Shown here: piece by piece, positions 7,942 to 16,772 of the stretch
How the letters are laid out: every line of letters begins with the position of its first letter
Numbering within the stretch: the first letter of the stretch is position 1
DNA from: Dietzia massiliensis
GTDB taxonomy: Bacteria; Actinomycetota; Actinomycetes; Mycobacteriales; Mycobacteriaceae
Assembly: GCF_018390595.1 (NCBI RefSeq)
Contig: NZ_JAHBAV010000010.1
Coordinates: forward strand, 1-64,000
Reading direction: 5' to 3'
Length of the DNA stretch: 64,000 nucleotides
The notes under the pieces: generated by a model
Told to the model about the DNA's origin: nothing
The model's database searches: none
What the model saw: only the letters and a program-made list of their open reading frames with translations
Translations under genes and position numbers: made by a program

Positions 7942-9372
7942 TCACGGCACCTCGGCGGCGAGGACGCGGTCGGCGGTGATCTCCGCGTCGACGTCCATGT
8001 CGTTCTTGCTCGACTCGGTCATGCGCCACACGCACAGCATCGACATGACCGACAGCAGCGAGAGCATGATGCCCACCCCGAGCGTGTTGCCATCGGCGAC
8101 CATCGCGGCGGCGGCCAGCGGCGGCAGCGCACCGCCGAGGATGCCGGCGAGGTTGTAGCCGAGCCCGGCGCCGGTGTAGCGGTAGCGGGCCTGGAACAGC
8201 TCGGGCAGCAGGGCGCCGGCCGGGCCGTAGGCGATGCCGAAGATGATGAGGGTGACGAACAGGACCAGGGCGAACGCGATCGGCGAACCGGTGTCGAGGA
8301 TCGGGAACACGAACAGCGTCCAGATCACGGCCAGTGCGACCGAGGTACCGATGACCTTCTTGCGTCCGATCCGGTCGGAGTAGATGGCGGAGACCGCGAT
8401 GGCGGCACCGAAGATCAGCGCGGCGAGCATGCCCATGCCCAGGACGAACGGCCGCGAGTGCTCGAGGTTCTTGGTGGCGTAGTTCGTCAGGAACGAGGTG
8501 CCCATGTAGAAGAGCGAGAACAGCGAGGTGAGCGCGCCACCGGCGATGAGGATCTCCTTCCACTGGAAGCGGATCGCATCGGCGAAGGGCAGCGTCCGGG
8601 GCGCGGTCTCCGTGGCGGCACGCGCGCGGTCCTGCTTGAAGACGGGGGTCTCCTCGACCGAGATGCGGATCCACAGGCCGATGAGGACCAGGACGGCGGA
8701 CAGCAGGAACGGGATGCGCCAGCCGTACTGCATGAACGGGCTGTTGATGTCCGCGCCGTCGCCGGCGATGAGGGAGAACAGCAGGAAGGTGCCCGAGGAG
8801 AGGAAGAAGGCGAAGGCCACGCCGAGCTGGGGCCACATGCCCATCAGCCCGCGCTTGCCCTTGGGCGCGTACTCGGCGGTGAGCAGCGTCGCACCGGCCC
8901 ATTCACCGCCGACGGCGAAGCCCTGGAAGAAGCGGCACGCCACGAGCAGGGTCGGCGCGAGGAGGCCGATGCCGTTCTCGAACGCCCCGAAGGCCCCGGT
9001 GTCGTAGCCGGGCAGCAGGCCGATGAACACGGTCGCGACGCCCATGATCATGAGCGTCCAGACCAGCGTGCGCTTGCGACCGATCCGGTCACCGAAGTGC
9101 CCGAAGACCGCCGCGCCGACGGGCCGCGCGAAGAACGCGACGGCGAACGTGGCGAAGGACGACAGGGTCGCCGTGGCGGGGTTCTGATCCGGGAAGAACA
9201 GGGTCGGGAAGACGAGGGCCGCGGCGGTGCCGTAGATGAAGAAGTCGTACCACTCGATGGTGGTGCCGATCGAGGAGGCCGCGGCGACCTTCGCGAGCGA
9301 GGTCTTCTGGGTGGCCGGGGGCTGATCCGGCGACGGCGCCGGATCGCCCGCGGGGAGGTTCGTGGCAGTCAA
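7942..9372 (-). CDS. MFS transporter of the metabolite:H+ symporter (MHS) family
   Basis: The product has about twelve hydrophobic segments and MHS signatures: SSIGTTIEWYDFFIYG in the first helix, HFGDRIGRKRTLV in the loop after helix 2, and CRFFQGFAVGGEWAGA in helix 4. MHS proteins import organic acids, betaine or proline with protons across the cytoplasmic membrane. TTG at 9372 is chosen as start because GGAG precedes it by five bases; it gives 476 residues with a short polar N-terminus. The longer in-frame extension to 9486 is unsupported. A CRP/GlxR-like site sits 88 bp upstream, which suits an organic-acid importer. The substrate cannot be assigned. Confidence 0.87.
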   Translation of the reverse strand: MTATNLPAGDPAPSPDQPPATQKTSLAKVAAASSIGTTIEWYDFFIYGTAAALVFPTLFFPDQNPATATLSSFATFAVAFFARPVGAAVFGHFGDRIGRKRTLVWTLMIMGVATVFIGLLPGYDTGAFGAFENGIGLLAPTLLVACRFFQGFAVGGEWAGATLLTAEYAPKGKRGLMGMWPQLGVAFAFFLSSGTFLLFSLIAGDGADINSPFMQYGWRIPFLLSAVLVLIGLWIRISVEETPVFKQDRARAATETAPRTLPFADAIRFQWKEILIAGGALTSLFSLFYMGTSFLTNYATKNLEHSRPFVLGMGMLAALIFGAAIAVSAIYSDRIGRKKVIGTSVALAVIWTLFVFPILDTGSPIAFALVLFVTLIIFGIAYGPAGALLPELFQARYRYTGAGLGYNLAGILGGALPPLAAAAMVADGNTLGVGIMLSLLSVMSMLCVWRMTESSKNDMDVDAEITADRVLAAEVP

Positions 9373-9459
9373 GACAACTCCAAGTCCTGTGAGGGGCCGC
9401 CGGGTGGAGCCCCGGCGCTGTGGTCCCCGACGCGTGAACGTCGATTGACGGACAAGGTA

Positions 9460-9475
9460 TGTGATGACTGCCACA
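9460..9475. promoter_or_regulatory. CRP/GlxR-like binding site upstream of the symporter
   Basis: TGTGA-N6-CCACA has one mismatch to TGTGA-N6-TCACA. It is positioned in the gap between the UXS-type gene and the symporter start at 9372. Confidence 0.45.
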
Positions 9476-9502
9476 CCCTCATACACCCGAAAGTGGAGGG
9501 TG
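9474..9502. terminator. weak hairpin after the glycan operon
   Basis: Seven-base arms CACCCTC and GAGGGTG enclose a 15-base loop. It begins 12 bases past the stop of the UXS-type gene (the last gene of the operon) on the minus strand. The stem is short and has no T tract, so it is only a candidate terminator. It overlaps the CRP-like site. Confidence 0.35.
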
Positions 9503-9513
9503 GGTGATCTGGC

Positions 9514-10485
9514 TCACGCGGTGGGCGCGGCGAGCTCCTGCGGTGTCCTGGTCCGGAACCACTCGACAGTGCGCGCGAGACCGTCCGCCCACGACACGGC
9601 CGGCTCCCAGCCCAGCGCCTCGGTCGCCAGTGCGGTGTCCGGGCGCCGGACCTGCGGGTCGTCGACGGGACGGTCGATGTACCGGATCCGCGAGGACGAG
9701 CCGACCGCCTCGATGACGTCGCGGGCGATACGCAGCACCTCGAGCTCGTTGGGGTTGCCGATGTTCATCGGCCCCGCGTGGCCCGACTCGGCCAACGCGA
9801 GGATCCCGCGCACGAGATCGTCGACAAAGCACACCGACCGGGTCTGGGACCCGTCGCCGGCCACGGTGAGTTCCTCTCCGCGCAGCGCCTGCCGGATGAA
9901 GGTCGGGATCGCCCGCCCGTCGTGCGGGCGCATGCGGGGGCCGAAGGTGTTGAAGATGCGCACGATCGCCGTGTCGACGCCGTGGGTGGTGCGGTAGGCC
10001 TCGGTGAGCGCCTCGGCGTACCGCTTGGCCTCGTCGTACACCCCGCGGGGGCCGACCGGGTTGACGTTGCCCCAGTACGTCTCGGGCTGCGGGTGCACGA
10101 GCGGGTCGCCGTACACCTCGGAGGTCGAGGCCAGGACGAACCGGGCGCCCTTGTCGCGGGCGAGGCCCAGGGCGTTGTGTGTCCCCTGCGACCCCACCCG
10201 GAGGGTGTGGATGGGCAGCTTGAGATAGTCGATCGGCGAGGCCGGGGACGCGAAGTGCAGGACGAGGTCGACCGGGCCCGGGACGTGGACGTAGTCGGTG
10301 ACGTCACGCTTCATCAACTGGAACCCGGTATCCGCGGCGAGGTGCGCGAGGTTGTCCGGTGTGCCGGTGAGGAAGTTGTCCAGGGCGACGACCTCGACGC
10401 CGCGGCGGCGGAGTTCGGTGCACAGGTGGCTGCCGAGGAAACCGGCGCCTCCGGTGACGACGGCCCGTGTGATGGTTCGGGTCAT
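9514..10485 (-). CDS. UDP-glucuronate decarboxylase-type (UXS-like) nucleotide-sugar SDR
   Basis: This 323-residue extended SDR has the NAD-binding [11 protein letters not shown], the [14 protein letters not shown] block that is highly characteristic of UDP-xylose synthase, the catalytic YxxxK within [13 protein letters not shown], and [16 protein letters not shown] followed by [18 protein letters not shown] enzymes convert UDP-glucuronate to UDP-xylose by way of a 4-keto intermediate. The start overlaps the GT9 stop by ATGA, and this is the last gene of an eight-gene coupled run. Xylose or another pentose as a component of the product is therefore inferred. It could alternatively act on an ADP-heptose, but the UXS-specific blocks speak against an HldD-type epimerase. 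Confidence 0.85.
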   Translation of the reverse strand: MTRTITRAVVTGGAGFLGSHLCTELRRRGVEVVALDNFLTGTPDNLAHLAADTGFQLMKRDVTDYVHVPGPVDLVLHFASPASPIDYLKLPIHTLRVGSQGTHNALGLARDKGARFVLASTSEVYGDPLVHPQPETYWGNVNPVGPRGVYDEAKRYAEALTEAYRTTHGVDTAIVRIFNTFGPRMRPHDGRAIPTFIRQALRGEELTVAGDGSQTRSVCFVDDLVRGILALAESGHAGPMNIGNPNELEVLRIARDVIEAVGSSSRIRYIDRPVDDPQVRRPDTALATEALGWEPAVSWADGLARTVEWFRTRTPQELAAPTA

Positions 10486-11573
10486 GATGTGGTCCTCCCC
10501 GTGTCGTGGCTGAGTAGGTCGAAGGCGGATCTGAGCACCTCGTCGGTCCGCACGGCGTCCAGTCGTGGATCGACGACGTCACCGTGGGGGTCGCCCCACG
10601 AGTCGGCGTCCGGGTCGCCGTGCCACAGGACGTGGTGCAGATGAGGGTCGATGAGCGGGCCCCACCAGCGGGGCGGGACGGGGCCGAAGAGGACCACCGA
10701 CGGGGTGGCCAGCGCCGTCGCGAGGTGCGCGATGCCGGTGTCCCCGCTGAGGACGAGTGCGGCCCCGCGGACGAGGTCGGTCAGGGCGTCGAGGTCGAGT
10801 GCTCCCCCGACGTCGGTCGCGCCGGGGGTCGGCCCGGCGACCTCGGCCGTCAACTCCGCCTCGTCGGCCGAGCCGGTGACCACCACGCGGTGACCGTCCT
10901 CGGCCAGCACGCGCGCGACGGCCGCCCACCGCCCGACCGGCCAGCGGCGTGCGGGCGCGGCGGCGCCGGGGTGGACGACGACCGGCCCCCCGGGTGCCCG
11001 GCCGGATGATCCGCCGGCCGAGCGGTCGGCGCGGTCGGGGGCGGGGTCGGTGAGGCGGAGGTCCTCGGGGCCGCACGGTCCGCCGGCGTCGCTCACCAGG
11101 CGGCACCACCGGTGGACCTCGTGTTCGTCACGGTGCCAGGGCGGGCCGGCGTGCCCCACCTCCGGGCAGTCGAACCCGATGAGGCGGCCGGGGTCCGTGG
11201 CGGTGAGGAGGCCGCGACTGGCCGGGCCGTTGCCGTGCAGGTCCACGGCGATCTGTCCCCCGCGGATCGGCCCGAGCGGGACCAGGCCGGGGGTCGGCAG
11301 TACCGCGTCGACGACGCCCAGGCGCGCCAGCCACCCGCCGACCCCTGCGGGGGCCGCCAGCACGAGCCGGGACCCCGGTGCCAGACGTCGCAGGCCCCGC
11401 AGCGGGGCGATGCCGGTGAGGGCGTCCCCCATCCCGAGGGCACGGAGGGCGAGCACGTCTCCGGATCCGATGTCCTCCGGCCGCACCGCCCACGGCTCCT
11501 CGCGGGCGACGTCGACGTGCGTGGGCACCCCGGCCGCCCGGAGCGCCTCGGCGGTGTACGGCTCAACCGGCAT
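10482..11573 (-). CDS. glycosyltransferase family 9 (heptosyltransferase-like), first copy
   Basis: The 363-residue protein has the two-domain GT-B layout of family 9. The C-terminal half shows [28 protein letters not shown] and the donor-site region [24 protein letters not shown]. Family 9 enzymes are best known as ADP-heptose:LPS heptosyltransferases. ATG at 11573 is the family-consistent start; the frame runs further upstream only as a shadow of the hldE-like gene, which it overlaps by 11 bp. The N-terminal residues before [21 protein letters not shown] are unusual and short. The adjacent ADP-heptose enzymes make ADP-heptose a likely donor, but this is inference from context. Confidence 0.85.
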   Translation of the reverse strand: MPVEPYTAEALRAAGVPTHVDVAREEPWAVRPEDIGSGDVLALRALGMGDALTGIAPLRGLRRLAPGSRLVLAAPAGVGGWLARLGVVDAVLPTPGLVPLGPIRGGQIAVDLHGNGPASRGLLTATDPGRLIGFDCPEVGHAGPPWHRDEHEVHRWCRLVSDAGGPCGPEDLRLTDPAPDRADRSAGGSSGRAPGGPVVVHPGAAAPARRWPVGRWAAVARVLAEDGHRVVVTGSADEAELTAEVAGPTPGATDVGGALDLDALTDLVRGAALVLSGDTGIAHLATALATPSVVLFGPVPPRWWGPLIDPHLHHVLWHGDPDADSWGDPHGDVVDPRLDAVRTDEVLRSAFDLLSHDTGRTTS

Positions 11574-12936
11574 CGCTGATCCGATCGAGGATCGAGGTCG
11601 TGGACCGACCGGACAGGAGCGGGAGGATCTCGACCCGGCCGCCCCAGCTGTGGACGAGCGGCGCCTCCGGCAGGTCGGCCACGCGGTAGTCACCGCCCTT
11701 GACCCAGACGTCGGGCCGCAGTGTGTCCAGTGCCTCACGCGGGTCGTCCTCGTCGAACACCACCACGGCGTCGACGCTGGCCAGCGCCTCGAGCAGCGCG
11801 CGCCGGTCGGCGACCGGGTTGACCGGCCGGCCGGGCCCCTTGAGCCTGCGTACGGAGGTGTCGGAGTTGAGCAGGACCACCAGCAGGTCGCCCAGCTCAC
11901 GGGCGGCGCGCAGGTACTGCGCGTGTCCGGCGTGCAGGACGTCGAAGCAGCCGCCGGTCGCGACGATCACCCCGCCCGCCTCGCGGGTGCGGGCGATGCG
12001 GTGGGCGAAGCCGTCGAGGGTGCTCGGGGCGGTCTGGTTGCCCCGGCCGCGGAACCCCGCGGCGCCACCCTCCGCCACCCACCTGGAGGCGTCGGCCACG
12101 GCCCGGGCCGCCGCGGTGGCCGCCGACTCCCGCCGGCTCAACGACGCGGCGATCGACGCCGCGACGCGGTCACCGGCGCCGCACGGGTCGCCGGCCTCGC
12201 GCCCGCCGGACGGGATTTGCCTCAGGTCGTCCCCCTCGGCCAGCCAGGCGCCCTCGGAGCCGACGGTGACGACCACGGCACGGGCCTCCCACGCGCGGCG
12301 GAGCGCACGGGCGAGGTCGCCCGGCCGTTCCGGGTCGGCGTCGAGGCCGAGGGCGCCCGCCGCGTCGAGGGCCTCCGCCAGGTTCGGGGTGACGACCGCG
12401 CACCCGGGCACGGGCGGCCCGCCCCGGGGGTGCGGGTCCCAGATCACGTCGCCGTCCCGCGCGGCCTGTTCGAGCCCCGCGCGCACCGCCGGGTCGCGGG
12501 TGGTCCCCGCGCCGTAGTCACTGACGAGCACGACCGCCCCGGCCAGCGCGTCGGCCAACCCGGCGAGGTCGACGTCGCGCGGGGTGGCCGGCCCGCCGTC
12601 GTCCACGCGGAGCAGCGTCTGGCCGCCGGCCCGGATACGGGTCTTGGTGCGGGTGCCGCCCTCGTGCCCGAGCGCACGGACGTCGATGTCGGCGAGCTCG
12701 GAGCGCAGCGTCTCCCCGGCGGCGTCGTCGGCCAGGGGCGCGACGAGCCGGACGCGGGGCACGCGGTCGATGCGCGCGCACATGAGCGCCGCCAACCCGG
12801 CGCCGCCGGGACTCACGCGCGTGTGATCGGCGTCCACGACGGGGACGGGGGCGTCAGGGCACAGCCTGGTCGACGTGCCCTCGAGGTCACGGTCGAGGAC
12901 GACGTCTCCGACGACGGCCACGGGATCAGCGTGCAT
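11563..12936 (-). CDS. hldE: HldE-type bifunctional heptose 7-phosphate kinase / heptose 1-phosphate adenylyltransferase
   Basis: The 457-residue length and domain order match E. coli HldE. The N-terminal PfkB-type kinase (about 1-300) has GDVVLDRDLEG, CPDAPVPVV and the catalytic GAGD with Asp256. The C-terminal nucleotidyltransferase (about 325-457) has GCFDVLHAGH with HxGH at 335-338, NSDTSVRRLKG, VKGGDY and RSTTSIL. The pair would make heptose 1,7-bisphosphate from the 7-phosphate and later ADP-heptose from the 1-phosphate. The kinase half deviates from E. coli: the Asn of GGAANVA is lost (PGGAGLAAL) and DPKG reads DPHPRG. It overlaps its neighbours by 11 bp on each side and lies beside GmhA- and GmhB-type domains, so the assignment is strong. 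Confidence 0.9.
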   Translation of the reverse strand: MHADPVAVVGDVVLDRDLEGTSTRLCPDAPVPVVDADHTRVSPGGAGLAALMCARIDRVPRVRLVAPLADDAAGETLRSELADIDVRALGHEGGTRTKTRIRAGGQTLLRVDDGGPATPRDVDLAGLADALAGAVVLVSDYGAGTTRDPAVRAGLEQAARDGDVIWDPHPRGGPPVPGCAVVTPNLAEALDAAGALGLDADPERPGDLARALRRAWEARAVVVTVGSEGAWLAEGDDLRQIPSGGREAGDPCGAGDRVAASIAASLSRRESAATAAARAVADASRWVAEGGAAGFRGRGNQTAPSTLDGFAHRIARTREAGGVIVATGGCFDVLHAGHAQYLRAARELGDLLVVLLNSDTSVRRLKGPGRPVNPVADRRALLEALASVDAVVVFDEDDPREALDTLRPDVWVKGGDYRVADLPEAPLVHSWGGRVEILPLLSGRSTTSILDRISDAG

Positions 12937-14755
12937 TGTCCACCTCTCGGCTCCGGGGCAGCCGCGTGTCCACGGCGGCCGCGAGGGCGTGCAGGAGCAC
13001 CAGGTGGCACTCCTGGATCACCGCCGTGTTGCAGGAGGCGACCCGTATCGACTCGTCGCATTCCTCCTCGAGCGGGTTGGGTCCGCCTCCGGTGAGGGCC
13101 CATGTGGTGACGCCGCGCTCGCGCGCCCGGCGGGCGGCGGCGATGACGTTCTCGCTGGTGCCGCTCGTGGACAGCAGTACGAGGATGTCACCCGGCGAGG
13201 CGTGCGCCTCGACCTGGCGGGCGAAGACCTCCGCGTAGCCGTAGTCGTTGCTGATCGCGGTGAGTCCGGACAGGTCGGAGGTCAGGGCTATCGCGGAGAC
13301 GGGACGCCGGTCCTCGATGAACCGTCCGACGAACTCGGCCGTGAAGTGTTGGGCCTCGGCCGCACTGCCGCCGTTGCCGGCGGCCAGGAGCCTCCCGCCC
13401 GCGAGCAGGCGCGAGGTGAGCCGGCCCGCCCACCGGTCGAGGGTGGGCCCGTGTCGGGCGACGTCGTCGAGGGCCGCGCGCAGTCCCCCGAGGTGCGACT
13501 CGAGCCACCCGCTGGCGGGGGCCGCGTCCCCTGCCGTGCGGGGGGCGGCCGTCCGCGCGGCGTCCGCGTAGGCGGTGAGGGTCGCGTCCACGACGCCGTC
13601 CCAGGAGAAGAGCGCCTCGACCCGGCGGCGCGCTGCGACGCCCATGGCCTCCGCGCGGTCGCGGTCGTCGAGCAGCTCGGTCACCGCGCGGGTGACGGCG
13701 GCCTGGTCGCCGGGTGGTACGAGTAGCCCGGTGACGCCGTCGTCGACGGAGTCGAGCAGCCCGCCCACGGCCGTGCCGACGAGGGGGCGGCCGCACGCCA
13801 TGGCCTCGAGCGGGACCATGCCGAAGGGTTCGTACCACGGGGTCACCACCACGACATCGGCGGAGGCGAGGAGAGCGGCGGCGTCCGGGCGGTCGAGCCG
13901 CCCGGTGAAGGTCACCCGGTCGTCGACCCCGAGTTCGCGCGCGAGCGCCTGCAGCCGCACGGCCTCGGGATCGCGGTCGAGTTCCGCACGGTCGGGCCCG
14001 CCGGCCACGACGAGGTCTGCGTCGGGGATGGAGGTGAGCGTGCGGATGGCGTGGTCGATGCCCTTACGGGGCACCATCCGGCCGAGGGAGACGATCCGTC
14101 GGTGGCCGTCGCGGCGCGGCGGCAGGTGGTCCGCACGCGTCCGGTGGGCGTCGGGGTGGAACAGCTCGAGGTCGACCCCGCAGGGGATGACGTGGATACG
14201 GTCGGGGTCGGCGCCGAGGTCGACGAGCTCGCGGCGTTCGTCGCGGCAGCTGGCCGTGACGGCGTCGGCTCCGGTCGCGAGCGCGACCTCGTCGGCGAGG
14301 CGGCCGGGCGGGCTGGTGTCGGCGCTGCCCTGGTGGCGCCGCTTGACCACGCCGAGGGCGTGGAACGTCTGGAGGAAGGGCACGTCGACCGTCTGCCGGG
14401 CGCGCTGCACGGCCAGCCCGGACATCCAGAAATGGGCGTGGGCGACGTCGGGGACGCCGTCGGAGAGCCAGTGACGCGCCAGCGCGCGCCCAAACTCGTC
14501 CATGTAGGGGGCGAGCTCGTCCTTGGGCAGCGGCGCCGGGGGGCCGGCGGTGACGTGGACCAGCCGCACCCGCTCGGCGAGCCGGATCGTCTCGGGCGCC
14601 GAGGCCGATTCTCTGCGGGTGTAGACGGTGACGTCGTGGCCCCGCGCGCCGAGGCCGGTCGCCAGCTCGGCGACGTAGACGTTCTGCCCTCCGGCGTCCT
14701 CCCCCCCGAGTGCGGCCAGGGGGCTCGCGTGTTCCGAGACCAGGGCGATCCTCAT
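12926..14755 (-). CDS. fusion of a GT4 glycosyltransferase with a GmhA-type sedoheptulose 7-phosphate isomerase
   Basis: One uninterrupted 609-residue frame encodes two enzymes. Residues 1 to about 405 are a GT4 glycosyltransferase: MRIALVSEHASPLAALGG, then GGQNVYVAELATGLG, VIPCGVDLELFHP, SLGRMVPRKGID, and VTPWYEPFGMVPLEAMACG with the EX7E donor motif. Residues about 420-605 form a SIS domain with GNGGSAAEAQHF and STSGTSENVI. It retains the four zinc-ligand positions of E. coli GmhA: His470 and Glu474 in HFTAE, and Gln581 and His589 in QECHLVLLH. GmhA turns sedoheptulose 7-phosphate into glycero-manno-heptose 7-phosphate. It overlaps the upstream GT4 gene by ATGA and hldE by 11 bp. The GT4 acceptor and donor are unknown. 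Confidence 0.88.
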   Translation of the reverse strand: MRIALVSEHASPLAALGGEDAGGQNVYVAELATGLGARGHDVTVYTRRESASAPETIRLAERVRLVHVTAGPPAPLPKDELAPYMDEFGRALARHWLSDGVPDVAHAHFWMSGLAVQRARQTVDVPFLQTFHALGVVKRRHQGSADTSPPGRLADEVALATGADAVTASCRDERRELVDLGADPDRIHVIPCGVDLELFHPDAHRTRADHLPPRRDGHRRIVSLGRMVPRKGIDHAIRTLTSIPDADLVVAGGPDRAELDRDPEAVRLQALARELGVDDRVTFTGRLDRPDAAALLASADVVVVTPWYEPFGMVPLEAMACGRPLVGTAVGGLLDSVDDGVTGLLVPPGDQAAVTRAVTELLDDRDRAEAMGVAARRRVEALFSWDGVVDATLTAYADAARTAAPRTAGDAAPASGWLESHLGGLRAALDDVARHGPTLDRWAGRLTSRLLAGGRLLAAGNGGSAAEAQHFTAEFVGRFIEDRRPVSAIALTSDLSGLTAISNDYGYAEVFARQVEAHASPGDILVLLSTSGTSENVIAAARRARERGVTTWALTGGGPNPLEEECDESIRVASCNTAVIQECHLVLLHALAAAVDTRLPRSREVDNAR

Positions 14756-15723
14756 GTCGTCACCTCCTGCAGGACGGTGTCCCAGTCCGCGAGGAAGCGG
14801 CCGAGTCCGTAGTGGCGCAGCGCGTGGTCCCGGGCGGCGGCGCCGGCCGCCGCGGCGGCGTCGCGGTCGTGGAGCCAGTCCCGGGCGCGCGCGAGCAGTT
14901 CGTCGGGGTCGTTGCTGAGCAGGCCGGCCTCGGGCGGCACCGCGTGGGGCGCCTCGGTGGTGCTCAGCGCCAGGACCGGCATGCCGAGCGTCATGGCCTC
15001 GAGCAGGGCCAGGCCGAGGCTGGTCCACCGGTACGGGTGGAAATAGGCGCGGTGCCGGCCGAGCGTGCGGTGCAGTTCTGCCTGGGGCGGGTTCTCGTGC
15101 AGCGTCGGCGCGAGGTGCGGCGCGAGCTCGGCGAGCTCGTCCATCCCCATGCCGTAGACGTGGAGGGGGACCTGACGTCCCAGGTCCACGACGAGGTCGG
15201 TGCCGGCGATGCGGCCACGGCGTACCGGTTCGTTGACGACGACGGCGAGGCTGGCGTCCTCCCCCGTCCACGACCGCCCCGGGTCGACGATGCCGTGCTC
15301 GACCACGCCGGTGCGCGCGGATCCGCAGTCCCACATCATGCGGTTGAAGCGGGTCACGTGGATGACGGGCACCCGGTCCTGGTCGGCCATCGGGTGCCGG
15401 GACCCGGCCGCGTGCTCGCGGGGGGTGTCGTGCTCGACGTAGACGGCCGGCACGTCGACGCCGGCCCGCAGTCCCGTCCACTCGCGCAGCAGGTCGACCT
15501 CGTGGGCGCGTTGGAGGATGACCACGTCGATCCCGCCGTCCGTGGCCTGCTCGCGCAGCTGCCCGGGGTCGAGTTCGGACACCGAGGCGGGCCAGTCCCA
15601 CGTCTGCGCGCGGCCGCGGCCGTCGGGGCCCCGGTCCGGCAGGACGGGCACGAGGTACTCGTGGTCCCCCTGGACGAAGGACGTGGTCCAGGAGCCGTGG
15701 ACGTGCCAGATCAGGATGCGCAT
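14752..15723 (-). CDS. glycosyltransferase, GT4/GT1-like
   Basis: The 323-residue protein starts MRILIWHVHGSW from ATG at 15723, with GGAGGA upstream. It has a GT-B C-terminal domain: YFHPYRWTSLGLALLEAMTLGMPVLAL (Tyr/Trp then EAM, the family 4-type donor segment) and a helix ending near FLADWDTVLQEV. The segment PAVYVEHDTPREHA and NRMMWDCG in the N-domain resembles actinobacterial glycosyltransferases in secondary cell-wall glycan clusters. It is coupled by ATGA to the GT4-GmhA gene and overlaps the upstream GT9 gene by 13 bp. Donor and acceptor cannot be assigned. Confidence 0.8.
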   Translation of the reverse strand: MRILIWHVHGSWTTSFVQGDHEYLVPVLPDRGPDGRGRAQTWDWPASVSELDPGQLREQATDGGIDVVILQRAHEVDLLREWTGLRAGVDVPAVYVEHDTPREHAAGSRHPMADQDRVPVIHVTRFNRMMWDCGSARTGVVEHGIVDPGRSWTGEDASLAVVVNEPVRRGRIAGTDLVVDLGRQVPLHVYGMGMDELAELAPHLAPTLHENPPQAELHRTLGRHRAYFHPYRWTSLGLALLEAMTLGMPVLALSTTEAPHAVPPEAGLLSNDPDELLARARDWLHDRDAAAAAGAAARDHALRHYGLGRFLADWDTVLQEVTT

Positions 15724-16772
15724 CGGGTCCTCCTCTCCGTGGCGAGTCCGGTGACGGCGGCGACCACCTCGTCCGGCGGGACGCCGGTCAGGCACGGGTG
15801 CCCGTCGACGGGGCACTCGCGGGCGCGGGTGTCGCGGCACGGCGCATGTTGGTCGCCGAGGAGCCGCACGGGGACGCCCCAGGGCGCCCAGCGGTCGGCG
15901 GGGACCACCGGGGAGAACAGCGAGACGACGGGGGTGCCGACGGCGGCGGCCAGGTGGGCGGGGCCGGTGTTGCCGACGACGACGACGGCCGCGCGCTCGA
16001 GCACCGCGGCCAGTTGCGCGAGGTCGGTGCGACCGGCGAGGTCGAGGACGTCGCCGCCGGTGCCGCCGGGGCACGCGGCGAGGGTCCGTGCGACCAGGTC
16101 GCGCTCACCGGGGCCGCCGGTGACCGCGACGAGGTACCCGGCGTCGCGGAGCGCCGCGACGATGCGGCCGGCGTGGGCGGGCGTGAGCGACCGGGCGGGG
16201 ACGGAGGCACCGGGGTGGACGACGACGAGGTCGCGCCCGTCGCCCGGGAGCAGATCGGTCACGTCGGGGAGCGGGTGTCGCACGGCGAGGCCGGGGATCC
16301 GGTCAGGCCGCCGGGCGCCGGCCGCGACGGCGATCTCGACCGCGGCCTCGACCTCGTGCCCGCCGCCGGGCGGGTCGTCGCGGCGGACGCGTACGTCGAG
16401 CAGAGAACCGGGGTAGTCGACGCTGGCGGCGGCGATGAACGGCACCCCGGCCAGTCGCAGCAGCAGCGCCATCGGCAGGGGGCTCTGGTGGAACGAGGTG
16501 AACACCACCGCCCGGTCGTAGCCGCCGGACGCGATCCGCTCGACCAGGTCCGCGGTGGCGGCGCGGTCGACCGGCGGCGGGCGGAAGCCCGACCACGGGG
16601 CGTCGTACACCAGCACCTCGGAGACCGCCGGGAGGAGCCCCGCGGCCGCGAGGCCCTGGGAGGAGACCAGCAGGTCCACCTCGTCGCCCGCCTCGGCGAG
16701 CAGGGTCAGGGCGGGGCCGCAGAGCAGCACGTCGCCGTCGGAGTCGAGCCGGACGGCCAGGGTGCGTCCCAT
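15711..16772 (-). CDS. glycosyltransferase family 9 (heptosyltransferase-like), second copy
   Basis: The 353-residue product has a clearer family 9 signature than the first copy: LAVRLDSDGDVLLCGPAL at the N-terminus, VVVHPGASVPARSL, VTGGPGERDLV, LAGRTDLAQLAAVL, and the donor-site block GNTGPAHLAAAVGTPVVSLFSP. A Cys-rich segment CRDTRARECPVDGHPCLT near the C-terminus is common in LPS heptosyltransferase relatives. ATG at 16772 shares its A with the stop of the GT2-GmhB gene (TGATG). Two GT9 enzymes next to a complete ADP-heptose supply route suggest addition of at least two heptose units, which is an inference. Confidence 0.87.
   Translation of the reverse strand: MGRTLAVRLDSDGDVLLCGPALTLLAEAGDEVDLLVSSQGLAAAGLLPAVSEVLVYDAPWSGFRPPPVDRAATADLVERIASGGYDRAVVFTSFHQSPLPMALLLRLAGVPFIAAASVDYPGSLLDVRVRRDDPPGGGHEVEAAVEIAVAAGARRPDRIPGLAVRHPLPDVTDLLPGDGRDLVVVHPGASVPARSLTPAHAGRIVAALRDAGYLVAVTGGPGERDLVARTLAACPGGTGGDVLDLAGRTDLAQLAAVLERAAVVVVGNTGPAHLAAAVGTPVVSLFSPVVPADRWAPWGVPVRLLGDQHAPCRDTRARECPVDGHPCLTGVPPDEVVAAVTGLATERRTRCAS

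Noticed and set aside
9514-10485. SDR considered as HldD (ADP-heptose 6-epimerase)
   Set aside because: [14 protein letters not shown] and [13 protein letters not shown] are UXS-type blocks, and HldD-specific features are not visible. It remains an open alternative only as a functional hypothesis.
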